A stretch of DNA of 6,774 bases from Woeseiaceae bacterium (GCA_022615525.1 JAKEGN010000392.1:1-6774); one strand, 5' to 3'; positions 1 to 6,320 are shown, counted from the first letter of the stretch. Made by a program: numbers and translations. Notes: generated by a model from the letters alone, not told the origin.

Positions 1-159
1 CCGAAAAGTTGCATCTCGAGCCTCGACTTCGACAGGGCTATGGACTACAGCATAGCAAGGGATCAACGGTTTCGGGCGGCGGCGGGCAAGGAATTCCCAG
101 TATGGGTTAGAATTCGATTCTCGAATGACAATGGCGAAAAGACAAAGGGGGTAATCAAA
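1..159. other. Non-coding left flank with short inverted repeats
   Basis: No convincing gene lies here. The reading frame of the downstream methyltransferase stays open back to an ATG at 40, but the encoded 40 residues look like translated non-coding DNA: no domain, arginine-rich, and placed in front of a clear signal peptide. Visible structure: a 6-bp inverted repeat GCTATG/CATAGC (37-42 and 51-56, 8-nt loop), an 8-bp palindrome GGAATTCC (90-97), and ATTCGA-ttc-TCGAAT (112-126). A TAGAAT hexamer at 108-113 resembles a -10 element, but no good -35 sits 16-18 bp upstream of it. The promoter of the methyltransferase gene is probably in this stretch but cannot be fixed from sequence alone. Confidence 0.5.
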
Positions 160-906
160 ATGCGGCTGGTGACAGGTCTCGTGTTATTGCTTTTCACTGC
201 GGTGTCGATTGCGGACGAAGCGGCCACTGCGCAGAAAATATCGGAGGCGATGCAGTCCGGTGTTCGTACCGCCGAGGAAATCGCAAGGGACGGCAACAGA
301 AAGCCGCTGGAGACTCTCGGATTTTTCGGCCTGCGGGACGACATGCGCGTGCTCGAGATCATGCCCGGCGGCGGCTGGTACACGAAAATACTCGCCCCGA
401 CGCTGCGCGACAACGGCAAGCTGTATGTCGCGATAGGCACGGGTAACATCGCCGACAGCCTGCTGAAACAGGAAGGATTTGACAGGGTAACGGCACTGGA
501 CATCGGCGTGGAAATGGTTCGTGACGGCGAGTTTCGCACCAACAATCTAGCGACTTTCGACTTCGGCGTGCGCGATATCGACATGGCGCTGACGTTTCGC
601 AACATGCACAACTTCACGCCGCAGGGCAGGGCCAACATGAATGCAGCGGTATTCCAGGCGCTGAAGTCGGGGGGATTGTTCGGCGTGGTGGACCACACCA
701 GGCGCCACATGGAACCGATGACCATGGAAAACCGGCGCCGCACCGATCCTGTGACGATCATCAAGGAGGCACAGGACGCAGGCTTCGAACTGGTCGGGTA
801 CTCGGATTTGCATTACACACCGGATGACGAGCTGCGCTACGAGGTCGGTCGGCGCTCGGTCACGAACAATTCGGATCGCTATACGCTGCTGTTTCGAAAA
901 CCATAG
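160..906 (+). CDS. Exported class I SAM-dependent methyltransferase-like protein
   Basis: The product is 248 aa. The ATG at 160 is chosen because a purine-rich AAAGGGGG (144-151) lies 8 nt upstream and because translation from it begins with a classic signal peptide: MRLVTG, a hydrophobic core LVLLLF, then a probable cleavage after S-I-A (about residue 18). The mature part resembles the predicted methyltransferases of COG4798. After a short helical lead (20-50) comes a Rossmann motif I in the variant form VLEIMPGGGWYT (64-75), then ILAPTL, a beta strand LYVAIG (88-93), an RDIDMALTFRNMHNF segment (138-152) and GVVDHTRR (175-182). The signal peptide implies a periplasmic location, which is odd for an enzyme that would need S-adenosylmethionine; this is a known oddity of the family. 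Substrate is unknown. The gene is separated from puuD by 161 bp holding a strong hairpin, so it is probably not part of the polyamine operon. Methyltransferase fold is fairly sure; activity is not. Confidence 0.8.
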   Translation: MRLVTGLVLLLFTAVSIADEAATAQKISEAMQSGVRTAEEIARDGNRKPLETLGFFGLRDDMRVLEIMPGGGWYTKILAPTLRDNGKLYVAIGTGNIADSLLKQEGFDRVTALDIGVEMVRDGEFRTNNLATFDFGVRDIDMALTFRNMHNFTPQGRANMNAAVFQALKSGGLFGVVDHTRRHMEPMTMENRRRTDPVTIIKEAQDAGFELVGYSDLHYTPDDELRYEVGRRSVTNNSDRYTLLFRKP

Positions 907-940
907 CCGAAATAACTGCATAAAAAGCGGTGATTTCGGC
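906..940 (+). terminator. Long hairpin at the 3' end of the methyltransferase gene
   Basis: GCCGAAAT (906-913) is the exact reverse complement of ATTTCGGC (933-940). Inside it, after one A/G mismatch (914/932), ACTGC (915-919) pairs with GCGGT (927-931) including one G-U pair, leaving a 7-nt loop ATAAAAA. That is 13 pairs in a 14-position stem starting on the last base of the stop codon. No U-tract follows on the + strand (the next bases are cggaaacggg), so this is not a canonical intrinsic terminator. It may protect the 3' end of the mRNA or assist Rho-dependent termination. The stem is seen directly; the role is inferred. Confidence 0.5.
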
Positions 941-1067
941 CGGAAACGGGGTTCCCGCGGCCGCGGATATGTGAACTCCCGATATACACCGGCAAGTCCG
1001 CTGACGTATGCTTGCGCCCCCGGGCGTGTCTGCCCGCAACAGAAGGTTACGGCCGCCGCGGTCATTT
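941..1067. other. Intergenic leader before puuD, with GC palindrome
   Basis: This spacer lies between the hairpin and the chosen puuD start. It holds a perfect 12-bp palindrome CCGCGGCCGCGG (955-966), overlapped on its left by an imperfect stem CGGAAAC/GTTCCCG (941-947 with 951-957, 6 of 7 pairs). A TATACA hexamer (983-988) is a possible -10, but there is no acceptable -35 at the usual distance. No strong Shine-Dalgarno lies within 15 nt of any candidate puuD start. The promoter for puuD-puuA should be here but is not resolved. Confidence 0.35.
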
Positions 1068-1820
1068 ATGCGTAGTCAGCCAATTATTGGCGTCCCAGCC
1101 GACCGGCGAGTCGTCGACCCCCACCCGTTTCATATGGTGGGCGAAAAATACATCACGGCCTTGCGCGATGGCGCAGGGGCAATTCCATTTCTCATACCGG
1201 CGCTTGGCGACAGCCTGGACCTCGACCAGGTGCTGGACCGCGTCGATGGCATACTCCTGACCGGTAGTATCACGAACGTGGAGCCGCATCGGTACCAGGG
1301 CGAGAAGAGCCTTCCGGGCACCTTGCATGACCCTGAACGGGACGCAACTTCGCTGCCGCTGATCGATAAGGCGCTGGAGCGCGGCACGCCCCTGTTTGCA
1401 ATCTGCCGGGGATTCCAGGAATTGAACGTGGCGCTCGGCGGGACCCTGCATCAGCGCGTGCACGAGGTGCCCGGCTATCACAGCCACAAGGAGAATCCCG
1501 CCGATCCGCTGGAAAAGCAGTACGCACCGTCGCATCCGGTCAGTCTCATGGAAGGCGGCGTGTTGCGAAAGCTCGCGGGAACACCGACGGTGATGGTCAA
1601 TTCCCTGCATTCGCAAGCCGTCGCGCGCCTCGCACGCGGGGTCACGGTGGAGGCTGTAGCGGACGACGGCCTCGTCGAGGCTTTCCGTGTCGACGACTCC
1701 AAGGCATTCTCGCTGGCCGTACAGTGGCATCCGGAATGGAGAGTCACCGAGAACAATTTTTCAAAAGCGATTTTCGAGGCGTTCGGTAACGCCTGCAGGG
1801 ACTACGCGAAGAGCCGCTAG
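1068..1820 (+). CDS. puuD: Gamma-glutamyl-gamma-aminobutyrate hydrolase (peptidase C26)
   Basis: The product is 250 aa, close to the 254 aa of E. coli PuuD; it also corresponds to SpuA of Pseudomonas. It hydrolyses gamma-glutamyl-GABA to glutamate and GABA in the cytoplasm, the last step of the gamma-glutamylated putrescine pathway. The class I glutamine amidotransferase fold is clear: IIGVPAD at the N terminus, DGILLTGS (60-67), the nucleophile elbow FAICRGFQE with Cys113, VNSLHSQAV (177-185), and the His/Glu part of the triad in QWHPEW (His221, Glu223). The start at 1068 (MRSQPIIGVP) matches where family members begin. Upstream ATG 1008 and GTG 1026 are in frame but would add an arginine- and proline-rich stretch absent from the family, and none of the three starts has a good ribosome binding site. 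puuA follows after 54 bp on the same strand. Confidence 0.93.
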   Translation: MRSQPIIGVPADRRVVDPHPFHMVGEKYITALRDGAGAIPFLIPALGDSLDLDQVLDRVDGILLTGSITNVEPHRYQGEKSLPGTLHDPERDATSLPLIDKALERGTPLFAICRGFQELNVALGGTLHQRVHEVPGYHSHKENPADPLEKQYAPSHPVSLMEGGVLRKLAGTPTVMVNSLHSQAVARLARGVTVEAVADDGLVEAFRVDDSKAFSLAVQWHPEWRVTENNFSKAIFEAFGNACRDYAKSR

Positions 1821-1829
1821 CCCCAGGAT

Positions 1830-1848
1830 GCGGCAATTCATTTGCCGC
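1830..1848 (+). other. Perfect 7-bp hairpin between puuD and puuA
   Basis: GCGGCAA (1830-1836) and TTGCCGC (1842-1848) pair perfectly around a 5-nt loop TTCAT. It begins 10 nt after the puuD stop codon and ends 26 nt before the chosen puuA start. No U-tract follows (gcgtcgcaaaac), so it is not a standard terminator. A processing or stabilising element that sets the puuD:puuA ratio is possible. A TTG at 1842, in frame with puuA, lies inside the stem and is an unlikely start. Confidence 0.45.
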
Positions 1849-1874
1849 GCGTCGCAAAACATAACAGGTGTAAC

Positions 1875-3206
1875 GTGAGTGAACTGGAAAAACTTCAATC
1901 CTGGTTGCAGGAGCGAAGAATTGAAGACGTTGAGGCGTTCGTGCCCGACATGGCGGGGGCTGCCCGCGGCAAACTGATGCCGGCGGACAAATTCGGCACG
2001 GGTGAAATGAAACTTCCCGAAGCGATATTCGCCCAGACGATTTCCGGCGACTATGTCGTCAACAAGAACAACGTAGAGGATCGGGACATGTTGCTGATTC
2101 CCGATCCGAAGACCTTGCGCCCGGTTCCCTGGGCAAAGGATCCGGCAGCATCCGTATTCTTCGACTGCTACAAACGCGACGGCACACCTGTGCCGACGTC
2201 ACCGCGGCATGTCTTGCGGCACGTGATGCAACAATACAAGGAACGTGGCTGGATACCGGTGGTTGCACCGGAGGTCGAATTCTATCTCATCAACCCGCAT
2301 CCGGATGCCAACCTCGAAGTCGAGCCTCCCGAAGGCCGTTTGGGTCGTACCGAGACGTCGAGCCAGCCATACAGCATCGACACGATGAATGACTTCGATC
2401 CGTTCATCAATGACGTATACAAGTACTGCGAGGCCCAGGACATCCGCATCGATACGCTGTCGCAGGAAATGGGGCCGGCGCAATTCGAGATCAATTTCCT
2501 GCACGGCGATCCGGTCACACTGGCGGACCAGGTGTTCCTGTTCAAACGCACCGTCAAGGAAGCCGCGATCGAGCACGAGATGCACGCGACATTCCTCGCG
2601 CGCCCCATGTCAGAGGAGGCCGGCAGTGCATTGCATATACACCAGAGCGTCGTGGATGAGCAGGGAAAGAACATTTTTTCGCGGGAGAATGGCGAAGCCA
2701 GTGAATTGTTCATGCACTACATAGGCGGGCTGCAGAAGTACATGCCAGAGGCGTTGCTCATCTTCGCGCCCTATGTGAATTCCTACCGGCGTTTCCTGAG
2801 CTATTGGGCATCTCCGGTCAATCTCGCCTGGGCGGTGGACAACCGAACGGTCGGATTGCGGGTACCGTCCTCGGGACCGCAATCGCGACGCGTCGAAAAC
2901 CGGCTCGCGGGTTCGGATGTCAATCCCTATCTTGCCATTGCGGCGACGCTTGCCTGCGGCTATATCGGAATGATCGAGAAGGTCGAACCCAGCGAGCCGA
3001 TTACCGGCAGCGCCTACGACCTGCCGTTCACCCTGCATCAGCATATTTATTCCGCGATTCAGGCGATGGAGGGCAGCGCGGCAATGCGCAAGACACTCGG
3101 TGACGAGTTCGTGACCCTGTACTGTGCGGTGAAAACCGAGGAGTATCGCGAGTTCCAGGAAATCGTGACGCCCTGGGAGCGCGAAGTCCTGATGTTCAAC
3201 GTCTGA
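1875..3206 (+). CDS. puuA: Gamma-glutamylputrescine synthetase (glutamine synthetase family)
   Basis: The product is 443 aa. It joins glutamate to putrescine using ATP, the first step of the Puu route; the equivalent Pseudomonas gene is spuB. A GTG start at 1875 is preferred: AGGTG (1866-1870) precedes it and translation opens with MSELEKLQSWL. A frame-open TTG at 1842 lies in a hairpin and adds a non-homologous stretch. The N-terminal beta-grasp region contains VPDMAGAARGK (23-33). The catalytic domain shows the metal-binding PEVEFY (Glu133, Glu135), GPAQFEIN (200-207), the GSALHIHQS block (250-258, family form GS-hydrophobic-H-hydrophobic-HQS), NRTVGLRVPS (323-332) and RVENRLAGSDVNPYLA (339-354). 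It is shorter than the 472 aa of E. coli PuuA but has all core blocks. PuuA rather than GlnA is supported by divergent motifs and by flanking puuD and polyamine genes; activity on other amines or polyamines cannot be excluded. Confidence 0.92.
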   Translation: MSELEKLQSWLQERRIEDVEAFVPDMAGAARGKLMPADKFGTGEMKLPEAIFAQTISGDYVVNKNNVEDRDMLLIPDPKTLRPVPWAKDPAASVFFDCYKRDGTPVPTSPRHVLRHVMQQYKERGWIPVVAPEVEFYLINPHPDANLEVEPPEGRLGRTETSSQPYSIDTMNDFDPFINDVYKYCEAQDIRIDTLSQEMGPAQFEINFLHGDPVTLADQVFLFKRTVKEAAIEHEMHATFLARPMSEEAGSALHIHQSVVDEQGKNIFSRENGEASELFMHYIGGLQKYMPEALLIFAPYVNSYRRFLSYWASPVNLAWAVDNRTVGLRVPSSGPQSRRVENRLAGSDVNPYLAIAATLACGYIGMIEKVEPSEPITGSAYDLPFTLHQHIYSAIQAMEGSAAMRKTLGDEFVTLYCAVKTEEYREFQEIVTPWEREVLMFNV

Positions 3207-3250
3207 TCCGGCGGGCGGCAATTGGCGGGATTTCAGCATGTGACGCGCCG

Positions 3251-3279
3251 ATGACGACGTCACACTGCTTGGCTACTAT
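3251..3279 (+). promoter_or_regulatory. Candidate sigma-70 promoter for spuC-speB with overlapping dyad
   Basis: ATGACG (3251-3256) matches the -35 consensus at 4 of 6 positions. It stands exactly 17 bp from TACTAT (3274-3279), which matches the -10 at 4 of 6. The -35 is covered by the palindrome TGACG-a-CGTCA (3252-3262), and a further GTGACG copy at 3240-3245 lies 11 bp upstream, about one helical turn, and is the inverse of CGTCAC at 3258-3263. The layout suits a repressor or activator site over an internal promoter. Both hexamers are weak, so this is a candidate only. Confidence 0.4.
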
Positions 3280-3305
3280 AGCTTTCGAAGAACGTTTTTT
3301 GGCGA

Positions 3306-3319
3306 GTTCCTTCGGGAAT
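3306..3319 (+). other. cUUCGg tetraloop hairpin just upstream of the spuC RBS
   Basis: TTCC-TTCG-GGAA (3307-3318) forms a stem closed by C-G around a UUCG tetraloop, one of the most stable RNA tetraloops known; a G-U pair (3306/3319) can extend it to five pairs. A run of six T lies at 3295-3300, before the hairpin rather than after it, so it is not an intrinsic terminator on this strand. It ends 9 nt before the AGGAG ribosome binding site, so it may influence mRNA stability or ribosome access. Confidence 0.5.
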
Positions 3320-3327
3320 CCCTGAAC

Positions 3328-3332
3328 AGGAG
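3328..3332 (+). promoter_or_regulatory. Strong ribosome binding site of spuC
   Basis: AGGAG with an 8-nt spacer to the ATG at 3341. It is the best-placed Shine-Dalgarno in the cluster and fixes the start codon. Confidence 0.8.
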
Positions 3333-3340
3333 TTTCAATC

Positions 3341-4714
3341 ATGGCGGTCGTTCAAAACCGCTCGCGATCCGAGTGGCAGGATCTCGATCGCGATCATTAT
3401 CTGCACCCGTTTACCGATCACAAGGATCTGGGCCGGAAAAAGAGCCGCATCATTGCGCGGGCAGACGGCGTCTATATCTACGACGTCGATGGCAACAAGA
3501 TTCTCGACGGCATGTCGGGCCTGTGGTGCGTCAATACCGGCTATGGCCGCGAAGAACTCGTTTCGGCAGCGGCGAAGCAGTTGCGGGAGCTGCCGTACTA
3601 CAACAGTTTCTTCCAGTGCGCGCATCCGCCGTCGATCGAACTGTCACGTATGCTGGCCGAAGTAACCCAACCGCAGTTCAACAGGGTTTTCTATACCGGT
3701 TCCGGTTCCGAGGCCATCGACACGATGATCCGCATCGTCCGGCAGTATTGGCAGCTGCTCGGGCAGCCACGGCGGCAGACTATTATTTCGCGCGTCAATG
3801 CGTACCACGGGTCGACCGTCGCCGGCGCAAGTCTCGGCGGCATGAAGGCCATGCACGGCCAGGGGGGGACTCCCCTGCCGGGCATGGAGCATATCCCGCA
3901 ACCCTACTGGTTCGGCAGCGATCGCAAACTGTCGCCGGACGAATTCGGATTGCAGGCGGCGCGCGAGCTGGACAAGAAAATTCGCCAGTTGGGTGTCGAG
4001 AACGTAGCGGCATTCGTCGCGGAACCGATCCAGGGTGCCGGCGGAGTGGTCATTCCGCCGGCGTCGTACTGGCCCGAGATACAGAAAATCTGCGACCAGC
4101 ACGGCATCCTGCTGGTAACCGATGAAGTGATCTGCGGGTTCGGAAGGCTCGGGGCCTGGTTCGGTGCGGATTATTATGGCGTCAAGCCGGACCTGATGAC
4201 CTTCGCCAAAGGTGTCACCTCCGGCTACCTTCCGCTCGGCGGACTGATGGTCGGCGATCGGGTCAGCAACGTCCTAATAGACAGGGGCGGCGAATTCTTC
4301 CACGGTTATACCTACTCCGGTCACCCGGCATCCTGCGCAGTGGCGATCGAGACCCTCAACATACTGAAACGCGAAAAGCTCATCGAGCGCGTGCGCGACG
4401 ATATCGGACCGTACCTGCAGAAGAAATGGCATACGCTTGCGGAGCACCCGCTGGTCGGGGAGACGCGCATGGTCGGGTTGATGGGTGCGCTCGAGCTGGT
4501 CAAGGGCAAATCGCCGATCACCCGGTTTGCCACAGAACAGGGGGTCGGCGTTATATGCCGCGACATCCTGGTCGGCAACGGCCTCGTGATGCGCGCCGTC
4601 GGCGACAGTATCGTGGTCGCGCCGCCTTTGGTGCTGACACATGCCGAAGCCGACGAACTGATCGACAAGGCATGGAAGTGCCTCGATCTGACACTCGCGG
4701 CGGTCAGGAAATAG
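3341..4714 (+). CDS. spuC: Class III PLP aminotransferase, putrescine/polyamine:pyruvate type
   Basis: The product is 457 aa, the usual length for SpuC-like enzymes, which transfer an amino group from putrescine to pyruvate giving 4-aminobutanal (1-pyrroline) and alanine in the cytoplasm. Seen in order: HPFTDHKDL (22-30), typical of this subgroup; DGMSGLWCVNTGYGR (56-70); the cofactor phosphate-binding FYTGSGSEA (117-125); NAYHG (153-157); AEPIQGAGG (227-235); LLVTDEVICGFGRLG (257-271) with Asp261 contacting the PLP ring; and the Schiff-base lysine Lys290 in MTFAKGVTSGYLPLGG. AGGAG lies 8 nt before the ATG. The gene follows puuD-puuA as spuC follows spuA-spuB in Pseudomonas aeruginosa, and has its own candidate promoter in the 134-bp gap after puuA. 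The fold and cofactor are certain. The amine donor (putrescine, cadaverine, spermidine, or beta-alanine-like substrates) is inferred mostly from context and subgroup motifs. Confidence 0.88.
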   Translation: MAVVQNRSRSEWQDLDRDHYLHPFTDHKDLGRKKSRIIARADGVYIYDVDGNKILDGMSGLWCVNTGYGREELVSAAAKQLRELPYYNSFFQCAHPPSIELSRMLAEVTQPQFNRVFYTGSGSEAIDTMIRIVRQYWQLLGQPRRQTIISRVNAYHGSTVAGASLGGMKAMHGQGGTPLPGMEHIPQPYWFGSDRKLSPDEFGLQAARELDKKIRQLGVENVAAFVAEPIQGAGGVVIPPASYWPEIQKICDQHGILLVTDEVICGFGRLGAWFGADYYGVKPDLMTFAKGVTSGYLPLGGLMVGDRVSNVLIDRGGEFFHGYTYSGHPASCAVAIETLNILKREKLIERVRDDIGPYLQKKWHTLAEHPLVGETRMVGLMGALELVKGKSPITRFATEQGVGVICRDILVGNGLVMRAVGDSIVVAPPLVLTHAEADELIDKAWKCLDLTLAAVRK

Positions 4715-4739
4715 CCCGCCGGGAGCAGCGAGCCGGTGC

Positions 4740-5687
4740 ATGGACAAGAAAAGCATCGACAATGCGATAACGCGCGGCAGCCTCTATGGCACCACGCCGG
4801 AACCGACCTATGCCGGCGTGCTGTCGTTCTCGCGGCGCAAATACACGAAGGACCTTACGGGCGCTGACCTGGTCGTCACGGGAGTGCCGCTCGACACTGC
4901 GACGACCAATCGCCCCGGTGCCCGTTTCGGACCGCGCGCGATTCGTGCGGCATCGTGCATTACCACATGGGCCCAGCCCTACGGTCTCGAATTCGATCCC
5001 TTCGACCGCCTCGCCGTCATCGACTACGGTGACTGCTTCCTGGAATTCGGCCGACCGCAAAACGTACCGTCGCAGATCGAGGAGCACGCCTGGAAGATCA
5101 TCAGCAATGGCCCGGGACTCCTGTCCCTCGGCGGCGACCACTTCGTCGCCTATCCCTTGCTCAAAGCGCATGCGCGAAAGCACGGCGCGCCGTTGTCACT
5201 GCTGCATTTCGATGCACACAGCGATACCTGGGCGGACGAAGACGGGCGCATCGACCACGGCACCATGTTTTTCCATGCTGTAAAGGAAGGCCTGGTCGAC
5301 CCCGCGACCTCGGTGCAAATCGGGCTGCGCACGCACAACGCGGACACGCTCGGATTCAACATACTGGATGCCGGCTGGGTGCACGAGAACGGCGCAGCCG
5401 CGGTGATTCGGGAGACCAGGAAAATACTCGGCGATCGCCTCGTGTATCTGAGTTTCGATATTGATTGCCTCGATCCGAGTTTCGCGCCCGGCACCGGCAC
5501 GCCGGTTTGCGGTGGACTGAGCAGCCACCAGGCCATGACGATCCTGAGGGGACTCGCCGGAATCCGGCTCGTGGGCATGGACATGGTTGAAGTCGCGCCG
5601 GCCTACGACGTCGGTGAGATCACGGCACTCGCGGCCTCGCAACTCGCCATGGAGATGATTGCGCTGTACGCAAGCCGCCCGAAGTAG
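4740..5687 (+). CDS. speB: Agmatinase (agmatine ureohydrolase)
   Basis: The product is 315 aa. It hydrolyses agmatine to putrescine and urea using a binuclear manganese centre. All six metal ligands of the ureohydrolase family are present: His134 in GGDH, Asp158, His160 and Asp162 in DAHSD, and Asp240 and Asp242 in SFDIDCLDP. Agmatinase-type rather than arginase-type features include RPGARFGPRAIR (58-69), HGTMFFHAVKEGLVDP (173-188), IGLRTH (194-199), APGTGTPVCGGL (249-260) and MVEVAPAYD near the C terminus, all closely like E. coli SpeB. The start at 4740 follows the spuC stop by 25 bp, with GGGAG at 4721-4725, a rather long 14-nt spacing, so translation may partly depend on coupling to spuC. 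Its product is the substrate of PuuA and probably of the aminotransferase, so the gene feeds agmatine into the pathway coded around it. A guanidinobutyrase activity is possible in this family but less likely given the motifs. Confidence 0.92.
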   Translation: MDKKSIDNAITRGSLYGTTPEPTYAGVLSFSRRKYTKDLTGADLVVTGVPLDTATTNRPGARFGPRAIRAASCITTWAQPYGLEFDPFDRLAVIDYGDCFLEFGRPQNVPSQIEEHAWKIISNGPGLLSLGGDHFVAYPLLKAHARKHGAPLSLLHFDAHSDTWADEDGRIDHGTMFFHAVKEGLVDPATSVQIGLRTHNADTLGFNILDAGWVHENGAAAVIRETRKILGDRLVYLSFDIDCLDPSFAPGTGTPVCGGLSSHQAMTILRGLAGIRLVGMDMVEVAPAYDVGEITALAASQLAMEMIALYASRPK

Positions 5688-5695
5688 GACTCGGC

Positions 5696-6241
5696 TCAGA
5701 AACTTGGTGGTGTGCAGACGGTTACCAGCACGCAGTCTTCGCTGCCGGTATTTCTGAACCGATGCGGCAGGCGGCTGTTGAACAGGTACGCATCGCCCGC
5801 AGACAGTACCCGCACCTGGTCGGCGACGGTAACCTCCAGTCGGCCCTGCAGGATGATCCCCGCTTCCTCGGCATCGTGACTCAGCATCGAACGGCCCGTG
5901 TCCGCGCCGGGCTGGTAACGCTCGTGCAACAGTTGCAGCTGGCTCTCCGAAAGATCACTGCCCACCTGGCGAAAGCTGATGGGTCCGCTGCTGATGACCG
6001 TCAGTTCGTCGCTGGCGAAGAAGTATTTTTCCGGTGGCCGGTTCTCGGAGGCAAAGAAATCGGCAAACGAAACGCCCATCGCTTCGAGGATACGTTTGAG
6101 CAGGCCCATCGACGGGTCCGTGCGGCCGTGCTCGATCAGTGAAATCGTGGCATTCGATACGCCGGACTTGCGTGCCAGCTGGCGTTGCGACAAACCGTAA
6201 TGACTGCGCAGCGTCTTCAGGCGGGGGCCGATGGGATCCAC
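5696..6241 (-). CDS. puuR: PuuR/PauR-type transcriptional regulator (XRE helix-turn-helix plus cupin)
   Basis: The product is 181 aa (E. coli PuuR is 185). Residues 7-62 form an XRE/Cro helix-turn-helix: LKTLRSHYGLSQRQLARKSGVSNATISLIEHG, with the recognition helix near 28-38. A linker leads to a C-terminal cupin of about residues 105-178, with YQPGADTG, HDAEEAG, ILQGRL and LPHRFRN, ending TPPSF, very like the TPTTF end of PuuR. PuuR represses polyamine degradation genes and is released by putrescine. The start is GTG, preceded on its strand by AGGGAG (plus-strand 6248-6253) with 6-nt spacing. It is transcribed divergently from puuB and converges on speB, with only 8 bp between the two stop codons and no visible terminator. 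Regulation of puuB and itself is likely from position. PauR of Pseudomonas is an equally good name. Confidence 0.9.
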   Translation of the reverse strand: MDPIGPRLKTLRSHYGLSQRQLARKSGVSNATISLIEHGRTDPSMGLLKRILEAMGVSFADFFASENRPPEKYFFASDELTVISSGPISFRQVGSDLSESQLQLLHERYQPGADTGRSMLSHDAEEAGIILQGRLEVTVADQVRVLSAGDAYLFNSRLPHRFRNTGSEDCVLVTVCTPPSF

Positions 6242-6260
6242 AGCGAACTCCCTGTTGAAT

Positions 6261-6277
6261 TGTTTATCAAATTTAAC
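6261..6277. promoter_or_regulatory. Candidate PuuR operator 1
   Basis: The first 15 bases, TGTTTATCAAATTTA, match the inverse of the E. coli PuuR site as I recall it (AAAATATAATGAACA) at 11 of 15 positions. The segment is also the right part of an imperfect dyad: GTTGAAT (6254-6260) against ATTTAAC (6271-6277), 6 of 7 matched. It lies between the puuR start and the candidate puuB -10, a position suitable for repressing both. The match is by eye. Confidence 0.45.
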
Positions 6278-6320
6278 GTTCTTGGAGTCAGTATAATAAA
6301 ACCAACAAGTTAGAAGCTAC

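Noticed and set aside
90..115. Two GAATTC sequences taken as a repeat
   Set aside because: Two six-base matches 20 bp apart with different flanks are easily chance.
40..159. N-terminal extension of the methyltransferase from an ATG at 40
   Set aside because: The extra 40 residues have no family resemblance and would bury the signal peptide; the ATG at 160 has a good ribosome binding site.
63..764. Long open frame on the minus strand opposite the methyltransferase
   Set aside because: Its composition (rich in S, R, P, T) is typical of the antisense of a high-GC gene; no domain is visible and the plus strand gene is clear.
547..1065. Minus-strand frame across the methyltransferase end and the puuD leader
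   Set aside because: It mostly overlaps the antisense of a real gene, shows no motif and has no supporting context.
1842..1874. TTG start for puuA
   Set aside because: It lies inside a hairpin, has no ribosome binding site and adds residues unlike the family; GTG 1875 has AGGTG upstream.
2610..3263. 217-codon minus-strand frame opposite the end of puuA
   Set aside because: It is antisense to conserved glutamine synthetase motifs and shows no recognisable domain.
3282..3300. Intrinsic terminator ending in the T6 run after puuA
   Set aside because: Only a 3-bp stem (CTT-tcg-AAG) precedes the T run, and it is separated from it by several bases; far too weak.
3373..4125. 250-codon plus-strand frame inside the aminotransferase gene
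   Set aside because: It is a frame-shifted shadow, very rich in arginine; the true frame holds the PLP motifs.
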